Positions 7,506 to 15,780 are shown, counted from the first letter of the stretch. The stretch is DNA of 64,000 bases from Vibrio fluminensis (GCF_015278125.1 NZ_JADILO010000010.1:52549-116548); one strand, 5' to 3'. Notes: generated by a model from the letters alone, not told the origin. Numbers and translations: made by a program.

Positions 7506-8792
7506 ATGTCTGTAATTTTGCCTATTTCTGCACTGCTTGTGCTGTTTACGCTGGGGATTCCGGTTGCATTCTGTATCTTCATTGCAACTTTATCTTACTT
7601 CCTAATTAATGATCACCTGCCGATGATGATGTTGGTACAACGTTTAGCGGGTGGTTTAGAGTCGGTCACCCTGCTTGCGATCCCATTTTTTGTTATGGCG
7701 GGGGTGTTTATGAACCACTCTGGGATCAGCCAGCGTCTACTGAAATTCTCTGAGGTATTGACCGGTCATATGAGTGGCGGCTTAGCGCAGGTTAACGTGG
7801 TGCTAAGTACCTTAATGGGCGGCTTGTCAGGATCTAATATTGCTGATGCGGCCATGAGTTCAAAATTGCTTGTGCCACAAATGGTTGCCCGCGGCTACAG
7901 CGCCTCATTTTCTTCAGCTGTCACCGCTGCATCATCGTTGATAACACCGATAATTCCACCGGGTATCGCATTGATTATCTATGGTTACGTAAATAACGTC
8001 TCCATTGGTAAGCTGTTTCTTGCCGGGGTAGTCCCTGGAGCGATGCTTTGTTTTATGATGATGGGCTTAGTATCGGTTATTGCTAAAAAACGTAATTACG
8101 CGCCAATTCGTGAAAAAAGAGCTTCTATCGGAGAGATTGCTGTTTCAGCGAAAGATGCCTTTTTGGCGTTATTACTGCCAGTTATCATCATTGGTGGTAT
8201 TCGTTTAGGTGTATTCACGCCAACAGAGGCGGGGGCTGCAGCCGTCCTTTATGCCTTGATCCTTGGTATGTTTGTTTACAAGCAAATGAACAGTAAATTA
8301 CTGTGGAGCGCGACCAAAGAGTCGGTCCTTGCAGCGGCAAACGTGTTGCTGATCATTTGTGTCGCTGTAGGCTTTTCAAAATTCCTTACTTGGGAGCGAG
8401 TGCCACAAGAACTCGCGACATGGCTAACCAGTTCAGTGGATAGTCCATTGATGTTTTTACTGCTAGTGAACTTGTTCCTGCTGATCATTGGTATGTTCTT
8501 AGAAGGCAATGCCGTGATGATCGTACTGGCACCGTTGCTTGCTCCCGTTGCCCAATCATACGGTATCGATCCGGTTCATTTTGGCATCATCTTTATCTTC
8601 AATAGTGCGATAGGCACCATCACGCCACCGTTGGGGACAGTGATGTTTACTACGTGTTCAATCACGAAAGTTGCCATCGAAGAGTTTGTCAAAGAGATCC
8701 TGCCATTTTGGTTATTGCTAATTGTCGCCTTATTGCTGATCACCTATATCCCAGTGATTTCAATTGGGTTGCCGAATATGGTGTTTGGCTAA
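7506..8792 (+). CDS. dctM: TRAP transporter large permease subunit (DctM family)
   Basis: A 428-residue inner-membrane permease with about eleven hydrophobic segments. Typical DctM blocks are LAIPFFVMAGVFMNHSGIS, LMGGLSGSNIADAAM, SLITPIIPPGIALIIYGY and FNSAIGTITPPLGTVMF; the repeated PP-G motifs mark the two halves of the elevator domain. It forms the sodium-coupled importer with DctQ and DctP. Length is normal for the family. It overlaps nothing and is followed after 10 bp by kdgK. Confidence 0.95.
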   Translation: MSVILPISALLVLFTLGIPVAFCIFIATLSYFLINDHLPMMMLVQRLAGGLESVTLLAIPFFVMAGVFMNHSGISQRLLKFSEVLTGHMSGGLAQVNVVLSTLMGGLSGSNIADAAMSSKLLVPQMVARGYSASFSSAVTAASSLITPIIPPGIALIIYGYVNNVSIGKLFLAGVVPGAMLCFMMMGLVSVIAKKRNYAPIREKRASIGEIAVSAKDAFLALLLPVIIIGGIRLGVFTPTEAGAAAVLYALILGMFVYKQMNSKLLWSATKESVLAAANVLLIICVAVGFSKFLTWERVPQELATWLTSSVDSPLMFLLLVNLFLLIIGMFLEGNAVMIVLAPLLAPVAQSYGIDPVHFGIIFIFNSAIGTITPPLGTVMFTTCSITKVAIEEFVKEILPFWLLLIVALLLITYIPVISIGLPNMVFG

Positions 8793-8802
8793 GGTGGAAA
8801 GC

Positions 8803-9762
8803 ATGAAAAGCAATAAAATCGCCATTATTGGTGAGTGCATGATTGAGTTGAGCGGAACACCATTTGGCGTGATGAAGCAGAGTTTTGGTGGCGATACGCT
8901 CAATGCCGCAATTTATCTTGCGCGTATGAGTGATGAGCAAGTTCAAACGTGCTACGTCTCGGCGTTAGGTGATGACGCGCTTAGCGATGGAATGATTGAA
9001 CGTTGGCAAGACGAGAGAATCAATACTGACTGGGTGTTACGAGACAATGTGCATTCGACAGGGTTGTATATGATCCATGTTGATAATGAAGGTGAGCGTA
9101 GCTTTCAATATTGGCGTAGCCAATCTGCGGCGAAACATATGTTTCAGCACTCAGGTTGGAACCGTATCGCCGCACAAATGGCTGACGTTAAGCTTATTTT
9201 TCTGAGTGGGATTAGCCTTGCGATTCTCCCTGAACAAGATCGAAAAATATTGCTGACTTTGCTAGCGGTGTATAAAGCGAACGGCGTAGAAATCGTTTTT
9301 GATAGTAATCACCGCCCAGCGCTGTGGCAGGATGCGGACTTAGCTCGTCATGCTTATCAGCAGCTCTTGGCGATTACTGATATTGCATTGGTGACTTTCG
9401 ATGATGAAGCGATGGTTTGGCAAGACGGAACCCCAGACGATACGTTGCTTCGTCTTAAACAACTAGGGGTGAATAAAGTTGTCGTCAAATTAGGCGCACA
9501 AGGCTGTTTAAGCCAAGATTTTCAAACGCAATCCGAGCCACAATCGATCCCTGCGAATTCGGTTGAACAAGTGGTTGATACGACCTCGGCGGGCGACTCA
9601 TTTAATGGCGCATTTCTCGCGCAATACGTGAGTGGTAAGCCGTTGTCGGCTTGTTGTCAGGCGGGCAACCTTCTAGCGAGTCATGTTATTCAGCATTCAG
9701 GCGCGATTATCGATTTGGATGTCACGACGCCAATTAAAGCACAAATTAAGGAATTAAAATGA
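8803..9762 (+). CDS. kdgK: 2-dehydro-3-deoxygluconokinase
   Basis: A 319-residue PfkB/ribokinase-fold kinase that phosphorylates KDG with ATP to give KDPG. Visible motifs are IAIIGECMIELSG at the N-terminus, FGGDTLNAAIYLARM (sugar site), FDSNHRPALW in the middle, and DTTSAGDSFNGAF near 268-280, with the catalytic Asp in GDSF. The ATG at 8803 is chosen over one at 8764 because the latter overlaps dctM by 29 bp and AAGGTGGA precedes 8803. Its last codon overlaps the kdgA start by 4 bp (ATGA), which shows translational coupling. Confidence 0.94.
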   Translation: MKSNKIAIIGECMIELSGTPFGVMKQSFGGDTLNAAIYLARMSDEQVQTCYVSALGDDALSDGMIERWQDERINTDWVLRDNVHSTGLYMIHVDNEGERSFQYWRSQSAAKHMFQHSGWNRIAAQMADVKLIFLSGISLAILPEQDRKILLTLLAVYKANGVEIVFDSNHRPALWQDADLARHAYQQLLAITDIALVTFDDEAMVWQDGTPDDTLLRLKQLGVNKVVVKLGAQGCLSQDFQTQSEPQSIPANSVEQVVDTTSAGDSFNGAFLAQYVSGKPLSACCQAGNLLASHVIQHSGAIIDLDVTTPIKAQIKELK

Positions 9763-10388
9763 GCAAAATTATTGCACAACTAGCTGAATTTAAAGTGATT
9801 CCAGTGATCGCGGTTGATAAGGCCGAAGACATTTTGCCGCTTGGCAAAGTACTGGCTGAAAACGGTTTGCCAGTGGCGGAAATTACTTTTCGTTCAGACG
9901 CAGCGGTTGAAGCGATTCGCCTGCTTAAGCAAGCTCAACCCGATATGGTCATCGGCGCTGGGACGGTCCTTAATCGCGAGCAGGTGATGGCGGCGAAAGA
10001 GGCTGGCGCAAGCTTTATTGTCAGCCCAGGCTTCAATCCCAATACAGTTCGAGCGTGTCAGGAATTATACATTCCCATTGTGCCGGGGATTAATAACCCA
10101 ACGACTCTGGAAGCGGCATTAGAGATGGGACTGACCACGTTGAAGTTTTTCCCTGCTGAAGCCTCGGGTGGGATTGCGATGGTTAAATCTCTCCTCGCGC
10201 CTTATGGTCATGTGCAGCTCATGCCAACAGGAGGGATTAATCTAAGCAACATTCGCGATTATCTGGCAATTCCTCGCGTGATTTGTTGTGGCAGCTCTTG
10301 GATGGTAGACAAAGCCTTAATTAACAATGGCGAGTGGGAGAAGATTGGCGAGCTAACGCGAGAAGCCGTTGAGTTAGTCAATCAATAG
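9759..10388 (+). CDS. kdgA: KHG/KDPG aldolase
   Basis: A 209-residue class I aldolase (Eda family) that splits KDPG into pyruvate and glyceraldehyde 3-phosphate. The catalytic Glu is in AEITFRS near residue 45 and the Schiff-base Lys is in TTLKFFPAEASGG near 133. GAGTVLN and SPGFNPN are typical family blocks. It is the last gene of the uxaB-dctPQM-kdgK-kdgA run. The symbol eda would be equally good. Confidence 0.94.
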   Translation: MSKIIAQLAEFKVIPVIAVDKAEDILPLGKVLAENGLPVAEITFRSDAAVEAIRLLKQAQPDMVIGAGTVLNREQVMAAKEAGASFIVSPGFNPNTVRACQELYIPIVPGINNPTTLEAALEMGLTTLKFFPAEASGGIAMVKSLLAPYGHVQLMPTGGINLSNIRDYLAIPRVICCGSSWMVDKALINNGEWEKIGELTREAVELVNQ

Positions 10389-10410
10389 TCCAATTCCTGC
10401 TTTGAATTAG

Positions 10411-10433
10411 AGCCAGCATTACGCTGGCTTTTC
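10411..10433. terminator. Shared terminator of kdgA and lgoR
   Basis: AGCCAGC / GCTGGCT arms are followed by TTTTCC on the plus strand. The lgoR stop codon (10419-10421) falls inside the loop, so the same hairpin closes both convergent transcripts. Confidence 0.65.
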
Positions 10434-11327
10434 CATTATAAGGCTATTTTCCATGGTGCGTTTTGCGGTTTGGAGGTGATGGCGTAATTCGCCCATCGCG
10501 CCAATATCATCGCCACTTATGATATTACTCAGCACGGCCATGTGCTCTTCAATCGCGACCATGTTACGTTTACGTAAATCACTATTGTCCCACTGATAAT
10601 GGAAGTGGAAGATCACCGAAATAATGTCGTAGAACTGATCCATAAATGGGTTGTTAGACGCTGATAAAATCAGGCGGTGAAAGCGATGATCAAGCTCAGA
10701 AAACTGCTGATAGTCATTCACCATAGCATCGCGTAAAGCACGGTGTTCATGTAGCAGGTATTGCGCTTGTTGCCAGCGTTCGTCACTGCGTGGCAGGTTC
10801 ATAAAGCGGTTGAGCGCATGACACTCGAGCATTTCGCGTAGTTCAAACAGACTGGCGGCATAGCTTTTCTCAAAACGCACCATACGCCAACGACCGCGGT
10901 TAATATTCTCAATTAAACTAAATCGAGAGAAGCGGATCAGGTGTTCACGTACCACGGTGGTGGAGCATTTTGATTGCTTGGACAGCTCCAGCTCGGTAAA
11001 TTCCTGCCCCGGTTTGATGTGTTTGTTTTTAATCGCATCGTTAAAGAAGCTCTCAAACTCTGCGCTTTGAATATCGTTTTCTGATAATGGGGTGACGTAA
11101 CCATCATTTTCGGTTGGCGATCGGCTGACTTGCCAAGTCTCACCTTGTTGCTGCAACACACCCTTTTCAAGTAAGTCATTCATCACATGGCGCATGGTAG
11201 TGCGGCTGACACTGAATAGCTCGGATAGTGCTGATTGTGATGGTAATGGTGATTCAACATGACCAAGTTTTATCGCATCTAGAAGCTGATTGGTTGTCGT
11301 TTCACGTAGGTTCTTATTTCTCGCCAT
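10419..11327 (-). CDS. lgoR: GntR/FCD regulator with two winged-HTH domains, LgoR-like
   Basis: A 302-residue regulator. A first GntR-type HTH covers about 10-65 (PLPSQSALSELFSVSRTTMRHVMNDL), and a second one about 90-150 (FTELELSKQSKCSTTVVREHL). An FCD-type all-helical ligand domain follows (LFELREMLECHALNRF, then ELDHRFHRLILSASNNPF). The sequence closely resembles E. coli LgoR (YjjM) as I remember it, the regulator of L-galactonate genes. GGAGG stands 8 bp before the ATG at 11327, so a longer start at 11369 is rejected. It is divergent from lgoD and probably controls lgoD, uxaA and the uxaB operon. Confidence 0.87.
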   Translation of the reverse strand: MARNKNLRETTTNQLLDAIKLGHVESPLPSQSALSELFSVSRTTMRHVMNDLLEKGVLQQQGETWQVSRSPTENDGYVTPLSENDIQSAEFESFFNDAIKNKHIKPGQEFTELELSKQSKCSTTVVREHLIRFSRFSLIENINRGRWRMVRFEKSYAASLFELREMLECHALNRFMNLPRSDERWQQAQYLLHEHRALRDAMVNDYQQFSELDHRFHRLILSASNNPFMDQFYDIISVIFHFHYQWDNSDLRKRNMVAIEEHMAVLSNIISGDDIGAMGELRHHLQTAKRTMENSLIMEKPA

Positions 11328-11464
11328 AGGGTTCCTCCAGATATATAAAATACCATTAAAAAACAGCAAAAATTGATGCGCAGCTCAACTATCTTGGGAT
11401 TTAATTAAATAAAAAACAGCGGCAATACAATTGAGGAAAGTTTCCAACTTCGAGAGATAAACAG
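11328..11464. promoter_or_regulatory. lgoR/lgoD divergent promoter region
   Basis: A 137-bp AT-rich gap. TAAAAAACAG occurs at 11357-11366 and 11410-11419, 53 bp apart (about five helical turns); the same 10-mer is at 4298-4307 in the uxaA/uxaB gap. A perfect 11-bp palindrome GGAAAGTTTCC lies at 11435-11445, close to lgoD. These are candidate LgoR sites. Confidence 0.45.
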
Positions 11465-12484
11465 ATGAAGTCATTGATTTGTGAAAAGCCGTATCAATTA
11501 AGTTACGTTGAGCAAGAGAAGCCAGCTGCGAGAGCAGACGAGTTACTAATAAAAGTGAATGCGGTTGGGATTTGTGGAACGGATATTCATGCATACACGG
11601 GTAATCAACCCTTCTTTAGCTACCCACGCATTCTAGGTCACGAGCTCTGTGGTACGGTGTGCGAGCTTGGTAGTGATGTTGACCAAGGTTTTGTGGTTGG
11701 CGACAAAGTGGCGTTGATTCCGTACGTGGCGTGTTTTGAATGTGCGTCTTGTAAAAGTGGCAAAACCAACTGCTGCGAAAACATCTCTGTGATTGGCGTA
11801 CATCAAGATGGTGGCTTTTGTGAGTATTTATCCGTCCCACAAACCAATGTACTAAAAGTAAATGGCGTGGACAGTGCGACAGCGGCATTGATTGAGCCAT
11901 TTGCTATCAGTGCTCACTCTGTGCGTCGTGCTGATATTAAAGAAGATGAGGCAGTACTGGTGGTCGGTGCTGGGCCCATAGGCTTAGGGGCAGCTGCGAT
12001 TGCCAAAGCGGATGGGGCAAATGTGATTGTTGCCGATACGCAAGCTGAACGTCGATTGCATGCAGAACAAGAGCTAGGTCTCCCAACGCTTAATCCTCTG
12101 GATGAAGACTTTCATCAAGCATTGACACAAGCCTTTAACGGCTCACTTGCTCAAACCGTGATTGATGCTACTGGAAACCCTCATGCGATGAACGGCGCGG
12201 TGAACCACATTCGTCATGGCGGAAAGATAGTGTTTGTTGGTCTGTTTAAAGGCAATTTGGAGATAAGCGATCCTGATTTCCATAAGAAAGAGACGACATT
12301 GATGGGTAGCCGTAACGCGACGATGGAAGATTTTAGTAAAGTCCAACAATTGATGGAAAAAGGTTTATTGAGTGCCAGCATGATGCTCACCCATACTTTT
12401 GATTTTGACACCCTTGGTCATGACTATGAAGAAGCCGTAGTGAATAATAAAGAGCTACTAAAAGGCTTGATAGAATTTAACTAG
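11465..12484 (+). CDS. lgoD: L-galactonate 5-dehydrogenase (zinc MDR), LgoD-like
   Basis: A 339-residue zinc-dependent medium-chain dehydrogenase. The catalytic zinc site is GICGTDIHA plus GHELCG. The structural zinc cysteines are in CFECASCKSGKTNCC, and the Rossmann motif is VLVVGAGPIGLGAAAIA near 165. Long stretches (FFSYPRILGHE, SVIGVHQDGGF, ALIEPFAISAH) match E. coli LgoD/YjjN from memory. That enzyme oxidises L-galactonate to D-tagaturonate, the substrate of UxaB here. It has its own promoter divergent from lgoR and a strong terminator downstream. Confidence 0.88.
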   Translation: MKSLICEKPYQLSYVEQEKPAARADELLIKVNAVGICGTDIHAYTGNQPFFSYPRILGHELCGTVCELGSDVDQGFVVGDKVALIPYVACFECASCKSGKTNCCENISVIGVHQDGGFCEYLSVPQTNVLKVNGVDSATAALIEPFAISAHSVRRADIKEDEAVLVVGAGPIGLGAAAIAKADGANVIVADTQAERRLHAEQELGLPTLNPLDEDFHQALTQAFNGSLAQTVIDATGNPHAMNGAVNHIRHGGKIVFVGLFKGNLEISDPDFHKKETTLMGSRNATMEDFSKVQQLMEKGLLSASMMLTHTFDFDTLGHDYEEAVVNNKELLKGLIEFN

Positions 12485-12511
12485 CATTGCAGCAAGCCAT
12501 CGCGTTTTATT

Positions 12512-12540
12512 GCCCCAGAATATTTTTCTGGGGCTTTTTT
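12512..12540 (+). terminator. Rho-independent terminator of lgoD
   Basis: GCCCCAGAA / TTCTGGGGC arms with a 5-nt loop, followed by a run of seven T. Confidence 0.88.
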
Positions 12541-12550
12541 TAAATATTGA

Positions 12551-12581
12551 TTGACCTGTCTACTGCTCTACAGTTTAGGAT
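12551..12581 (+). promoter_or_regulatory. MerR-type promoter with 19-bp spacer
   Basis: TTGACC at 12551-12556 and TAGGAT at 12576-12581 are separated by 19 bp, the over-long spacing typical of promoters activated by MerR regulators. A partial dyad (CTGT-N10-ACAG) fills the spacer. It points at the MerR-methyltransferase gene starting at 12640, suggesting autoregulation. Confidence 0.55.
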
Positions 12582-12639
12582 GCACCTATACTGACAAGCA
12601 CAAACCTAAACATAAACCTAGTTTTTAAGGCTTTATCTG

Positions 12640-13803
12640 ATGTATCGAATTTCTGAACTCGGTGAGTTCGTCGGCTTATCTCGCACAACACTGCTTTACT
12701 ACGAAAAGTTGGGGTTGATTCAAGGTAAGCGGATGAGCAATGGCTATCGCACATACAGTGAGATGGATTTGCAGCGTTTGCGCCTAATTCAACAACTGCA
12801 AAGTGGGGGGCTGACACTCAAAGAGTGCAAAGCCTGCCTTGAAGCAAAAGTGGAACGTCAGTTATTACTTGAAAGGCTCAATCAGCTCGATCAAGAGATT
12901 GCGCAAAAGCAGCAGTCTCGCGATTTGTTGGCGGCGTTACTCGGTGAAAAGCCGCTGACTGATTGGCACGAGATGTTAGATAAAGTTGCGCCAGATGCTC
13001 ACATAGATTGGCTAATCAAGCAGGGGTTTAGTGAAACAGATGCGCAGCGCTTACGATGGTTATCCAAAGATATGAACACACATGAAGCCTATATGGCTGA
13101 CTTTTATCGCATTTTCGACCCACTGGAAAGACGCGGTCCAGGCTCAGAAGCCGATACCTTAAAAGCATTAGCCAAAGTGCCAGCAAGCTTTAGCACTGTG
13201 TTGGAAATTGGTTGTGGTTTGGGGATTGCAACTAAGTTGTTGGCGCAGCATTCCGATGCACACATTACTGCGATAGATAACGATCAAGAGGCGATTAGCG
13301 CCTTGCAAACTCAATTTGCCGCAGACGCGGACAAAGTTAAGTTTGAATGTGCCAGCATGACGGATTTGCCTTATGCCGAGCAGTCATTCGATCTAATTTG
13401 GTCTGAGGGTAGCGCCTACATCATGGGGGTGAACAACGCCTTTAAGCAGTGGAGACCTTTACTCAAAGATGGTGGGGTTTTAGTGCTCAGTGATTTGGTA
13501 TGGGCGACCGATGAGCCGAGTGAGGTTAGCCAAGCTTTCTGGGGGAGTGAATACCCAGACATGACCAATGCTGAAACGCGTATCGCGCAAGCTAAAGCCG
13601 CTGGCTATAAAATGGTTGATAGCTTTGCAATTAGTGACGAGGCGTGGGACGGTTACTACCAACCACTTGCCAACCAAGTCACAGCATTGAAAGCGGAGAT
13701 GCCAGACTCACAAGCGATTAAAGATATTGAACGTGAGTTGCATGCGTACTCGCAGCGCAATGACCAATTTGACTATCAAATATTTATTTTAACGAAAGCC
13801 TAA
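12640..13803 (+). CDS. MerR-type DNA-binding domain fused to a SAM-dependent methyltransferase
   Basis: A 387-residue protein. Residues 1-70 are a MerR winged HTH (YRISELGEFVGLSRTTLLYYEKLGLI, then GYRTYSEMDLQRLRLI). Residues 75-105 form a coiled-coil dimerisation helix. Residues about 165-290 are a class I methyltransferase with motif I VLEIGCGLGIAT (187-198), the acidic AIDND (211-215) and FDLIWSEGSAY. The remaining C-terminus is alpha/beta and unassigned. There is no break in frame, so the fusion is intact. It may sense a small molecule that the second domain modifies. A GNAT gene follows 25 bp downstream in the same direction. Target and substrate are unknown. Confidence 0.8.
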   Translation: MYRISELGEFVGLSRTTLLYYEKLGLIQGKRMSNGYRTYSEMDLQRLRLIQQLQSGGLTLKECKACLEAKVERQLLLERLNQLDQEIAQKQQSRDLLAALLGEKPLTDWHEMLDKVAPDAHIDWLIKQGFSETDAQRLRWLSKDMNTHEAYMADFYRIFDPLERRGPGSEADTLKALAKVPASFSTVLEIGCGLGIATKLLAQHSDAHITAIDNDQEAISALQTQFAADADKVKFECASMTDLPYAEQSFDLIWSEGSAYIMGVNNAFKQWRPLLKDGGVLVLSDLVWATDEPSEVSQAFWGSEYPDMTNAETRIAQAKAAGYKMVDSFAISDEAWDGYYQPLANQVTALKAEMPDSQAIKDIERELHAYSQRNDQFDYQIFILTKA

Positions 13804-13828
13804 GCCGCTTTCGCATAGAGACAAAACA

Positions 13829-14368
13829 ATGAATTACTCGATTTTAGATTTAACTCAACAAGACGAAATTAAAGACTTATTCCAAGCAACGTTCAGTGAC
13901 TCAGAAGGCGTGGACGAAGGTGCGGTGATTGGAGAACTTGCTAATCAACTTGTGGTGACCACCAATAGTGATGAGATGGTAATTGTCGGCGCAAGCGAGA
14001 ACGACACGCTAGTGGGCTGTGTGATTTTCACCAAGTTCCACTTCAAGTCCAATAGCACCAATGCTTACTTACTTTCACCAGCTGCAGTGGCAACGTCAGC
14101 TCAAGGCAAAGGTATTGGTCAGAAGCTGATTACGTTTGGTTTAGAGACACTAAAAGCTCAAGGTGTCGAGCTAGTCGTCACTTATGGTGACCCTAGCTTC
14201 TACTCTAAAGTAGGTTTTGCTCAGATCACGGAAGAACAAGTGAAAGCGCCATTGGTGCTTAGCTACCCGCACGGCTGGCTAGGTCAGAAGCTTGATGGCA
14301 GCGACTTAGTCGCGATTGATAGCGAAACGTTATGTGCGCCAGCTCTCAACGAACAAAAATACTGGTAA
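13829..14368 (+). CDS. GNAT family N-acetyltransferase
   Basis: A 179-residue GCN5-related acetyltransferase of the YhbS-like type. The acetyl-CoA pyrophosphate loop is SAQGKGIGQKLITFGLETLKAQG (about 90-112), preceded by the beta-4 strand LLSPAAVATS and followed by LVVTYGDPSFYSKVGFA. The product is likely cytoplasmic. It lies 25 bp behind the MerR-methyltransferase gene and ahead of a terminator, so the two probably form one transcript and perhaps act on the same compound. The acceptor is unknown. Confidence 0.82.
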   Translation: MNYSILDLTQQDEIKDLFQATFSDSEGVDEGAVIGELANQLVVTTNSDEMVIVGASENDTLVGCVIFTKFHFKSNSTNAYLLSPAAVATSAQGKGIGQKLITFGLETLKAQGVELVVTYGDPSFYSKVGFAQITEEQVKAPLVLSYPHGWLGQKLDGSDLVAIDSETLCAPALNEQKYW

Positions 14369-14421
14369 ATGGCGTAGAGTGCGGCTCTGATTGAGCTGCG
14401 CTTACGGCTGATTAATATTAC

Positions 14422-14452
14422 AAGGCGAGGGGAAACTCTCGCCTTAATTTTT
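14422..14452 (+). terminator. Rho-independent terminator of the GNAT gene
   Basis: AAGGCGAG / CTCGCCTT arms with an 8-nt loop, followed by AATTTTTG. Confidence 0.8.
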
Positions 14453-14473
14453 GATATTTCGCTAAATTGCAAA

Positions 14474-14487
14474 TTGATGTAAATCAA
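14474..14487. promoter_or_regulatory. Perfect FNR-type box upstream of the cytochrome c peroxidase gene
   Basis: TTGATGTAAATCAA equals the FNR/ANR consensus TTGAT-N4-ATCAA with no mismatch. It lies 243 bp before the peroxidase start codon. Di-heme peroxidases are induced by FNR-type regulators in several proteobacteria. The long distance implies a long leader or an upstream start site. Confidence 0.65.
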
Positions 14488-14729
14488 GGAAGTGTGCGGT
14501 AAGAAAATCGATAAAATTGTAAACAAAAAGTAACTGATACATTTGTAAGCTAGATACAACAAGGTGTTTAAAGATTGAGCGGTTTTAACATCGATTATTG
14601 CCATAATCTTCATCGATTTTTTACATTTTATCCGTTTAAACGATTGCTCTATTTTGATTTCCAGAGCGTTTCAGTAAGAAAAACGCCACCTTAGTGAGGT
14701 TTGTTAGATCTCTGAGAGAGGAAGTCTCA

Positions 14730-15716
14730 ATGAAAACAATCTTAGCAGTCTGTGTAATGTCGGTTTTATCGTTTGGTGCTTATGCTGAGCGACAAGATCA
14801 AGAGCCAATCAAAGTCATCGAACCCATTACGGGCTTAGATGCACAAAAAGTCGAGCTGGGCAAAACCTTATGGTTTGAGCCACGTTTATCGGCATCCAAT
14901 ACTATCTCTTGTAACTCCTGCCATAACTTAGCGCGTGGCGGTGTTGATAACTTGCCAACGTCGATTGGGCATAAGTGGGCAATCGGGCCAATTAACTCAC
15001 CAACCGTGTTTAACTCGGATCTTAACTTCGTCCAGTTTTGGAATGGTCGAGCCAAAGATCTTAAAGAGCAAGCAGCAGGTCCTATTGCTAACCCATTAGA
15101 AATGGCGCTTACTCATGAGTTGGCGATTGAGACGTTGCAGTCAATTCCCCAATATCGCGAGATGTTTAAACAAGCCTATGGCGTGAATGAAATCACGATT
15201 GAAGAAGTCACAGACGCCATCGCGATTTTTGAGAAGACTTTGCGTACACCAAACGCACCGTTTGACCAGTGGTTAAAAGGCGATGATATGGCGCTGACGC
15301 AAGTGCAAAAAGAAGGCTACGATCTGTTTAAAGCCAAAGGCTGTACGACGTGTCACGCTGGTCCATTGGCGGGTGGGCAGATGTACCAAAAGATGGGGTT
15401 AGTTAAACCATTTGCAACGGATAACCCAGATATTGGGCGTAAAGCGATCACGGGTAACGACTTTGATAAGTTTGTCTTTAAAGTCCCGACGCTGCGCAAT
15501 ATCGAATTGACCTATCCCTACTTCCACGATGGTTCTGTGTGGGATTTGGAAGAGGCGATTATGTTGATGGCGGATATTCAACTGGGTATGGGTGTTAATG
15601 AGCAAGAAGCGGTGAAAATTGCTGAATTCCTACGTTCACTGACTGGCGACTTACCACAAGTGACATTACCGCACTTACCGCCTTCAAGTAACGAAACGGT
15701 ACGTCCAAACATCTAA
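14730..15716 (+). CDS. ccp: Di-heme cytochrome c peroxidase
   Basis: A 328-residue periplasmic enzyme that reduces hydrogen peroxide with electrons from small c-type cytochromes. The signal peptide is MKTILAVCVMSVLSFGAYA. Two heme-binding CxxCH motifs are visible: CNSCH (about 61-65, peroxidatic heme) and CTTCH (about 205-209, electron-transfer heme). The conserved PTVFNSDLNFVQFWNGRAKDL block and TLRNIELTYPYFHDGSVW are family typical. ATG 14730 is chosen because GAGAGGAAG precedes it and the signal peptide begins there. A perfect FNR-type box upstream suggests low-oxygen control. Confidence 0.94.
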   Translation: MKTILAVCVMSVLSFGAYAERQDQEPIKVIEPITGLDAQKVELGKTLWFEPRLSASNTISCNSCHNLARGGVDNLPTSIGHKWAIGPINSPTVFNSDLNFVQFWNGRAKDLKEQAAGPIANPLEMALTHELAIETLQSIPQYREMFKQAYGVNEITIEEVTDAIAIFEKTLRTPNAPFDQWLKGDDMALTQVQKEGYDLFKAKGCTTCHAGPLAGGQMYQKMGLVKPFATDNPDIGRKAITGNDFDKFVFKVPTLRNIELTYPYFHDGSVWDLEEAIMLMADIQLGMGVNEQEAVKIAEFLRSLTGDLPQVTLPHLPPSSNETVRPNI

Positions 15717-15750
15717 TTTAACCTAGCTAATGACTCAAAGATCGTTAGTG

Positions 15751-15780
15751 AAAGGAGCTCAATTGAGCTCCTTTTTTGTG
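15751..15780 (+). terminator. Perfect palindromic terminator
   Basis: AAAGGAGCTCAA / TTGAGCTCCTTT forms a 24-bp perfect palindrome followed by further T. It ends the peroxidase gene and can also serve the convergent M16 protease gene. Confidence 0.85.

Larger units (their letters stand above)
14369..14729. other. Gap between GNAT and cytochrome c peroxidase genes
   Basis: This 361-bp stretch holds the GNAT terminator, an FNR-type box at 14474-14487 and AT-rich DNA up to the ribosome site GAGAGGAAG before the peroxidase start. No gene is supported; a 109-codon leftward frame over it has no family features and overlaps the GNAT gene. Confidence 0.6.

Noticed and set aside
2635..12484. Naming the locus a galacturonate (uxa) operon
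   Set aside because: No uronate isomerase is present, and the regulator and first dehydrogenase look like LgoR and LgoD, so L-galactonate fits better.
14284..14613. 109-codon leftward frame between the GNAT and peroxidase genes
   Set aside because: Overlaps the GNAT end, runs through its terminator and covers the FNR box; no protein features.
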